From Phenylobacterium sp. (lineage in GTDB: Bacteria; Pseudomonadota; Alphaproteobacteria; Caulobacterales; Caulobacteraceae), in contig JANXXA010000447.1 of assembly GCA_025350885.1 (NCBI GenBank), positions 1-5,351 of the forward strand: a stretch of 5,351 nucleotides of DNA, in the 5' to 3' direction. Below, piece by piece: positions 1 through 5,351 of the stretch (the stretch's first letter is position 1; each line of letters begins with the position of its first letter). The notes beneath the pieces are model-generated. The model was not told the origin of the DNA. It saw only the letters and a list, made by a program, of their open reading frames with translations, and did no database searches. The position numbers and the translations under genes are program-made.

Positions 1-112
1 GTGCGCGCGGGTCTCCGGGCGCTGGAGCGCGAGGAGGACGCGCTCGACGACCTGATGCGCCGCAGGGTCGAGGCGGCCTTGGCCGATCCTCGCCCGAGCC
101 TGCCCGCCGAAG

Positions 113-2018
<1,906 letters not shown>

Positions 2019-2039
2019 GGCCGGTAAAGGTTCTGAGGT

Positions 2040-2064
2040 CCGCTGGCCGATCCCGAGCCGGCGG
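2040..2064 (+). other. GC-rich hairpin in the guaB - MAPEG gap
   Basis: CCGCTGGC (2040-2047) can pair with GCCGGCGG (2057-2064) in an 8-bp stem with one G-U pair and a 9-base loop. It lies 7 bases upstream of the GGGGGAGG ribosome binding site of the next gene. No run of T follows (the next bases are CGAAAAG), so it does not look like an intrinsic terminator. It could stabilise a processed end or be chance in GC-rich DNA. Confidence 0.35.
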
Positions 2065-2084
2065 CGAAAAGGGGGAGGCGAACT

Positions 2085-2486
2085 ATGAGTGGCGATACTC
2101 CAGTCGAGCTGAAGCTTCTGATGGCGGCAGTGATTATTGGCCTGGTGCAGCTGGTCTGGGCCGCAGCGGCGGGCGGCGGACAGCGTGAGATGGCTTGGCT
2201 GCTCGGTCCGCGGGACGAGCCCCGGCAGATCGTCGGCGTGGCGGCGCGCCTCGACCGGGCGTTCAAGAATTTCCTTGAGACCTTTCCGTTGTTCGCCGCC
2301 GCGATCATCGCTGCCGGGATGGCCAACAAATATGGCGGAATGACCTTCTACGGCGCCGGCATCTATGTGGTATCGCGCGCGCTCTTTGTGCCGATCTATG
2401 CGTCAGGCGTATCCATCGTCCGCACGCTCGTGTGGACGGCGAGCATGGTCGGCATCGTCATGGTGATCCTGGCTTTCTTCAGGTGA
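2085..2486 (+). CDS. MAPEG-family small integral membrane protein
   Basis: This is a 133-residue, very hydrophobic protein with four likely transmembrane helices at about 9-29, 64-82, 86-106 and 111-132. The segment from Arg58 to Phe70, RAFKNFLETFPLF, corresponds to the signature of the MAPEG family (membrane-associated proteins in eicosanoid and glutathione metabolism, 'RA.rNhlE..plF'). The size and four-helix layout also fit that family. Eukaryotic members are glutathione-dependent enzymes, but bacterial ones of this type are mostly uncharacterised, so no reaction is assigned. It should sit in the inner membrane. The start is well supported by GGGGGAGG at 2071-2078, six bases before the ATG. 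It lies 66 bp after guaB and only 6 bp before the methyltransferase gene, so it is probably co-transcribed with both. The family call is good; the function is unknown. Confidence 0.85.
   Translation: MSGDTPVELKLLMAAVIIGLVQLVWAAAAGGGQREMAWLLGPRDEPRQIVGVAARLDRAFKNFLETFPLFAAAIIAAGMANKYGGMTFYGAGIYVVSRALFVPIYASGVSIVRTLVWTASMVGIVMVILAFFR
2481..2485 (+). promoter_or_regulatory. Ribosome binding site supporting the TTG start at 2493
   Basis: AGGTG at 2481-2485 overlaps the last codons and stop of the MAPEG gene and ends 7 bases before TTG 2493. The in-frame TGA at 2484-2486 rules out any start further upstream. No in-frame ATG, GTG or TTG follows until about residue 64, inside the N-terminal domain, so TTG is the only sensible start. 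Confidence 0.55.
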
Positions 2487-2492
2487 TGTTCC

Positions 2493-3770
2493 TTGCGTGA
2501 CGCCGGACGCCTCGCGGCCGCTATTGTTGTCCTGACCGAGATCGAAACCCGCCATCGGCCTGTCCGGCTCGCGCTGAAGAGCTGGGGCGACAGCGCCCGC
2601 TACGCCGGGGCGAAGGATCGCGCCTTTGTCTCCGGACTCACGCTGGACGTGCTGCGCCGCCGTCGGTCGCTGGCCTGGCGGATGGGGGAGGACGGTCCGC
2701 GCGTCGCGGCGCTTGCTGCCCTGCGCTTCCTTTGGGACTGGCCGGTGGCGCGGATCGCCGAGGCGGCGGGTGAGGCGCCGCACGGACCCGGCCCGCTGAC
2801 CGACGCCGAGCGCTGCTTTCTGGAGAGCCCCCGTGATCTCGCTGAGGCGTCCGACGCCGTGCGCGGCGACTATCCGGACTGGCTGGACGGCTCGATGGCT
2901 CGCGCCTTTGCCGGGGCGCGGGCGGAGGAAGGCGCGGCGCTCTCCGAGCGGGCGCCGGTGGACCTGCGGGTCAACCTGCTGAAGTCCGACCCCGAGCGGA
3001 CGCTGAAGGCGTTGATTTCGCTCCTGGCCGAGCCGACGGACGTGCTGGCGACCGCGCTGCGCATGCCGGCCCTGGACCCGAGCGCGCGCAGCGGGGCGGT
3101 GGAGACCATCCCGCAATTCTCCAAGGGCTGGTTCGAGGTGCAGGATCTGGGCTCGCAGATCGCCGCGGCGTCCGCTGGCGAGGTGAGGGGCAAACAGGTG
3201 CTCGACCTCTGCGCCGGCGGCGGCGGCAAGACCCTGGCGCTGGCCGGCGCCATGGGCAACACCGGCCAGATCTACGCCTATGATTCAGACGCCCGGCGGC
3301 TGGCCGACACCATCCGTCGCGGCGACCGGGCAGGCGTGCGCAACCTGCAGATCCGTTCGCCGGTGAATCCCGACCCGCTGAAGGGGCTTCAGGGCAAGAT
3401 GGACGTGGTGTTCATCGACGCGCCCTGCTCGGGCGCCGGCTCGTGGCGCAGGCACCCTGACACCAAGTGGCGGCTGACGCCCGAGACCCTGGACCGCCGC
3501 AGGGCCGACCAGGACGCGGTGCTCGACGCCGGCGCTCCCTTCGTGAAGCCGGGCGGGCGGATGGTCTACGTCACCTGCTCCGTGCTGCCGGAGGAAGACG
3601 AGGATCGGGTCGCGGCCTTCCTGGCGCGGACCGAAGGCTTCGGGGTCAGCCCCGCCACCGACGACCCCAAGCTGATCCGATACCTCACGGCCGAGGGCTA
3701 CCTGCGTCTCTCACCCCACACGTCCGGCACCGACGGGTTCTTCGTCGCCGTGCTGGAAAAACCCCGCTGA
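2493..3770 (+). CDS. RsmB-like RNA (cytosine-5-)-methyltransferase (NOL1/NOP2/Sun family)
   Basis: This is a SAM-dependent RNA m5C methyltransferase of 425 residues. The best-known relative, RsmB (Sun), methylates C967 of 16S rRNA in E. coli; that target here is inferred. Residues 1 to about 120 resemble the helical NusB-like domain of RsmB. A linker beginning near Tyr127 (YPDWL) leads to VDLRVN at about 156-161, the conserved N-terminal part of the methyltransferase module. The SAM-binding motif I is DLCAGGGGKT from Asp238, with GGG where many relatives have APGG. Motif IV is DAPCSGAGSWRRHPDTKW with Cys312, and motif VI is YVTCSVLPEEDEDRV with Cys362. These are the two cysteines used for catalysis and product release, so the enzyme looks active. 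The start is TTG 2493, the first available after an in-frame stop. It sits 6 bp after the MAPEG gene and 9 bp before guaA, so it is very probably in the same operon. Confidence 0.9.
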   Translation: MRDAGRLAAAIVVLTEIETRHRPVRLALKSWGDSARYAGAKDRAFVSGLTLDVLRRRRSLAWRMGEDGPRVAALAALRFLWDWPVARIAEAAGEAPHGPGPLTDAERCFLESPRDLAEASDAVRGDYPDWLDGSMARAFAGARAEEGAALSERAPVDLRVNLLKSDPERTLKALISLLAEPTDVLATALRMPALDPSARSGAVETIPQFSKGWFEVQDLGSQIAAASAGEVRGKQVLDLCAGGGGKTLALAGAMGNTGQIYAYDSDARRLADTIRRGDRAGVRNLQIRSPVNPDPLKGLQGKMDVVFIDAPCSGAGSWRRHPDTKWRLTPETLDRRRADQDAVLDAGAPFVKPGGRMVYVTCSVLPEEDEDRVAAFLARTEGFGVSPATDDPKLIRYLTAEGYLRLSPHTSGTDGFFVAVLEKPR

Positions 3771-3779
3771 CGGAGCCCC

Positions 3780-5351
3780 ATGTCCCAGCCTGCTGACGCC
3801 CCTTCCGAACACGAGCGTGTCCTGATCGTCGATTTCGGCAGCCAGGTGACTCAGCTGATTGCCCGGCGCCTGCGCGAGAGCGGCGTATTCTGCGAGATCC
3901 ACCCCTACGACAAGGTCGATGCGATGCTGGACGGCTTCGCGCCCAAAGCGGTGATCCTGTCCGGCGGACCGGCCAGCGTGCATGAGGCGGCCAGCCCCAC
4001 GGCGCCGCAGCGGATTTTCGAGCTGGGCATCCCGGTGCTGGGCATCTGCTACGGCGAGATGACCATGTGCGCCCAGCTGGGCGGCGCGGTCGAGGGCGGC
4101 CACGCCCGGGAATTCGGCCGCGCCGAGATCCGCATCGCGCGGCCTTCGCCCCTGATGGCTGGCCTGGGCGACGACGGCGTTCCCGAAACCGTCTGGATGA
4201 GCCATGGCGACAAGATCACCGCCATTCCACCGGGTTTCGAGGTGGTGGCATCGTCGGACGCCAGCCCCTATGCGGTGATCGCCGACGAAGCCCGCCGCTT
4301 TTACGGCATCCAGTTTCACCCCGAGGTGGCCCACACCCCGCATGGCGCGCGGATGCTGCGCAACTTCACCCACGGCATCGCGGGACTCAGCGGCGACTGG
4401 ACCATGGCCGCGTTCCGCCAGGAGATGGTGGCGAAGATCCGCGCCCAGGTGGGCCAGGGCCGGGTGATCTGCGGCCTGTCCGGCGGCGTCGACTCTTCGG
4501 TGGCCGCCGTGCTGATCCACGAGGCGATCGGCGAGCAGCTGACTTGCGTCTTCGTCGATACGGGCCTGTTGCGCCACAACGAGGCCGAGCAGGTGGTGAC
4601 CCTGTTCCGCGACCACTACAACATCCCGCTGGTCCACGTGGATGCGGGCGATGCGTTCCTGGGCCAGCTGGCCGGGGTCAGCGACCCGGAGACCAAGCGC
4701 AAGATCATCGGCCGGGTGTTCGTGGAGATTTTCGACCGTGAGGCGGCCAAGGTCGAGGGGGCGGCGTTCCTGGCCCAGGGCACCCTCTACCCCGACGTGA
4801 TCGAGAGCGTCTCGGCCAGCGGCGGCCCCTCGGCGGTGATCAAGAGCCACCACAATGTCGGCGGCCTGCCGGACTATATGAAGCTGAAGCTGGTCGAACC
4901 CTTGCGCGAACTCTTCAAGGACGAGGTTCGCGCCCTGGGCGTCGAGCTGGGCCTGGCTCCAGCCTTCGTCGGTCGCCATCCATTCCCCGGCCCTGGCCTG
5001 GCCATCCGCATCCCGGGCGAGATCACCCGTGAGAAGGTCGCCGTTCTGCAACAGGCCGACGCCATCTATCTCGACGAAATCCGCAAAGCCGGCCTCTATG
5101 ACAGCATCTGGCAGGCCTTCGCGGTGCTGCTGCCGGTGAAGACCGTGGGGGTCATGGGCGACGCGCGCACCTACGAGGACGTCTGCGCCCTGCGCGCGGT
5201 CACCTCCACCGACGGCATGACCGCCGACTTCTTCGAATTCCCCTGGCCGGTCCTGGCTAGGTGCGCGACCCGGATCATCAACGAGGTCAAGGGCATCAAC
5301 CGGGTGGTCTATGACGTCACGTCCAAACCCCCTGGCACGATCGAGTGGGAG
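3780..5351 (+). CDS. guaA: GMP synthase (glutamine-hydrolysing); stop codon just outside window
   Basis: GuaA converts XMP to GMP in the cytosol using ATP and ammonia released from glutamine. The 524 visible residues end in KPPGTIEWE, the usual C-terminus of GuaA, so only the stop codon should be missing. A class I glutamine amidotransferase domain fills roughly residues 13-205, with VLIVDFGSQ, nucleophile Cys90 in [10 protein letters not shown], and His180 and Glu182 in QFHPEV. The ATP pyrophosphatase domain follows, with the PP-loop SGGVDSS at 234-240 and [11 protein letters not shown] further on. The C-terminal dimerisation and XMP-binding domain starts near HPFPGPGL (400-407) and includes [11 protein letters not shown] and RIINEVKG. 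The Cys-His-Glu triad is complete, but the position four residues after Cys90 is Met94, where Gln is usual. The start ATG 3780 has GGAG at 3772-3775 and gives a short extra N-terminus before the domain. It lies 9 bp downstream of the methyltransferase gene. Confidence 0.97.
   Translation, partial: MSQPADAPSEHERVLIVDFGSQVTQLIARRLRESGVFCEIHPYDKVDAMLDGFAPKAVILSGGPASVHEAASPTAPQRIFELGIPVLGICYGEMTMCAQLGGAVEGGHAREFGRAEIRIARPSPLMAGLGDDGVPETVWMSHGDKITAIPPGFEVVASSDASPYAVIADEARRFYGIQFHPEVAHTPHGARMLRNFTHGIAGLSGDWTMAAFRQEMVAKIRAQVGQGRVICGLSGGVDSSVAAVLIHEAIGEQLTCVFVDTGLLRHNEAEQVVTLFRDHYNIPLVHVDAGDAFLGQLAGVSDPETKRKIIGRVFVEIFDREAAKVEGAAFLAQGTLYPDVIESVSASGGPSAVIKSHHNVGGLPDYMKLKLVEPLRELFKDEVRALGVELGLAPAFVGRHPFPGPGLAIRIPGEITREKVAVLQQADAIYLDEIRKAGLYDSIWQAFAVLLPVKTVGVMGDARTYEDVCALRAVTSTDGMTADFFEFPWPVLARCATRIINEVKGINRVVYDVTSKPPGTIEWE

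Noticed and set aside
2403..3116. 237-residue open frame on the - strand over the MAPEG and methyltransferase genes
   Set aside because: It is antisense to well-supported genes, rich in Arg/Gln/Gly and without family resemblance.
3711..5051. Long open reading frame on the - strand opposite guaA (446 residues)
   Set aside because: Same effect as opposite guaB: it lies over a secure guaA gene, has low-complexity His/Ala/Gly/Asp composition and no recognisable motif.

Overview
The window reads as a stretch of ordinary chromosome from a high-GC alphaproteobacterium. The protein sequences have a Caulobacterales flavour (Caulobacter, Phenylobacterium or Brevundimonas type). That placement rests on recognition of the GuaB, GuaA and RsmB-like sequences and on the strong G/C preference at third codon positions; no search was run. 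All supported genes lie on the + strand and coding density is high.

Layout. Positions 1-475 hold the 3' end of a ParD-type antitoxin gene and an overlapping ParE/RelE-type toxin gene, together a type II toxin-antitoxin pair whose upstream part is cut off by the window edge. A short gap (476-554) carries a good candidate housekeeping promoter (TTGACA, 17 bp, GATACG). It is followed by guaB, IMP dehydrogenase (555-2018). After a 66-bp gap containing a GC-rich hairpin come a small four-helix MAPEG-family membrane protein (2085-2486), an RsmB-like RNA m5C methyltransferase that probably starts at TTG (2493-3770), and guaA, GMP synthase (3780-5351). The last visible guaA codon looks like the natural final residue, so only its stop codon lies outside the window.

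How the genes work together. GuaB oxidises IMP to XMP and GuaA aminates XMP to GMP, so the two enzymes of the guanine branch of purine synthesis bracket the cluster. The spacings (66, 6 and 9 bp), the common strand and the absence of a convincing terminator suggest a single transcript, guaB - MAPEG - rsmB-like - guaA. The MAPEG and methyltransferase genes have no direct role in GMP synthesis; the link may be growth-rate co-regulation of nucleotide supply and ribosome maturation, which is inference.

I do not see an undescribed system here: no mobile elements, CRISPR, tRNA or rRNA. The points most worth checking are the missing conventional start at the natural N-terminus of ParE and a non-consensus residue in the GuaA glutaminase nucleophile motif.
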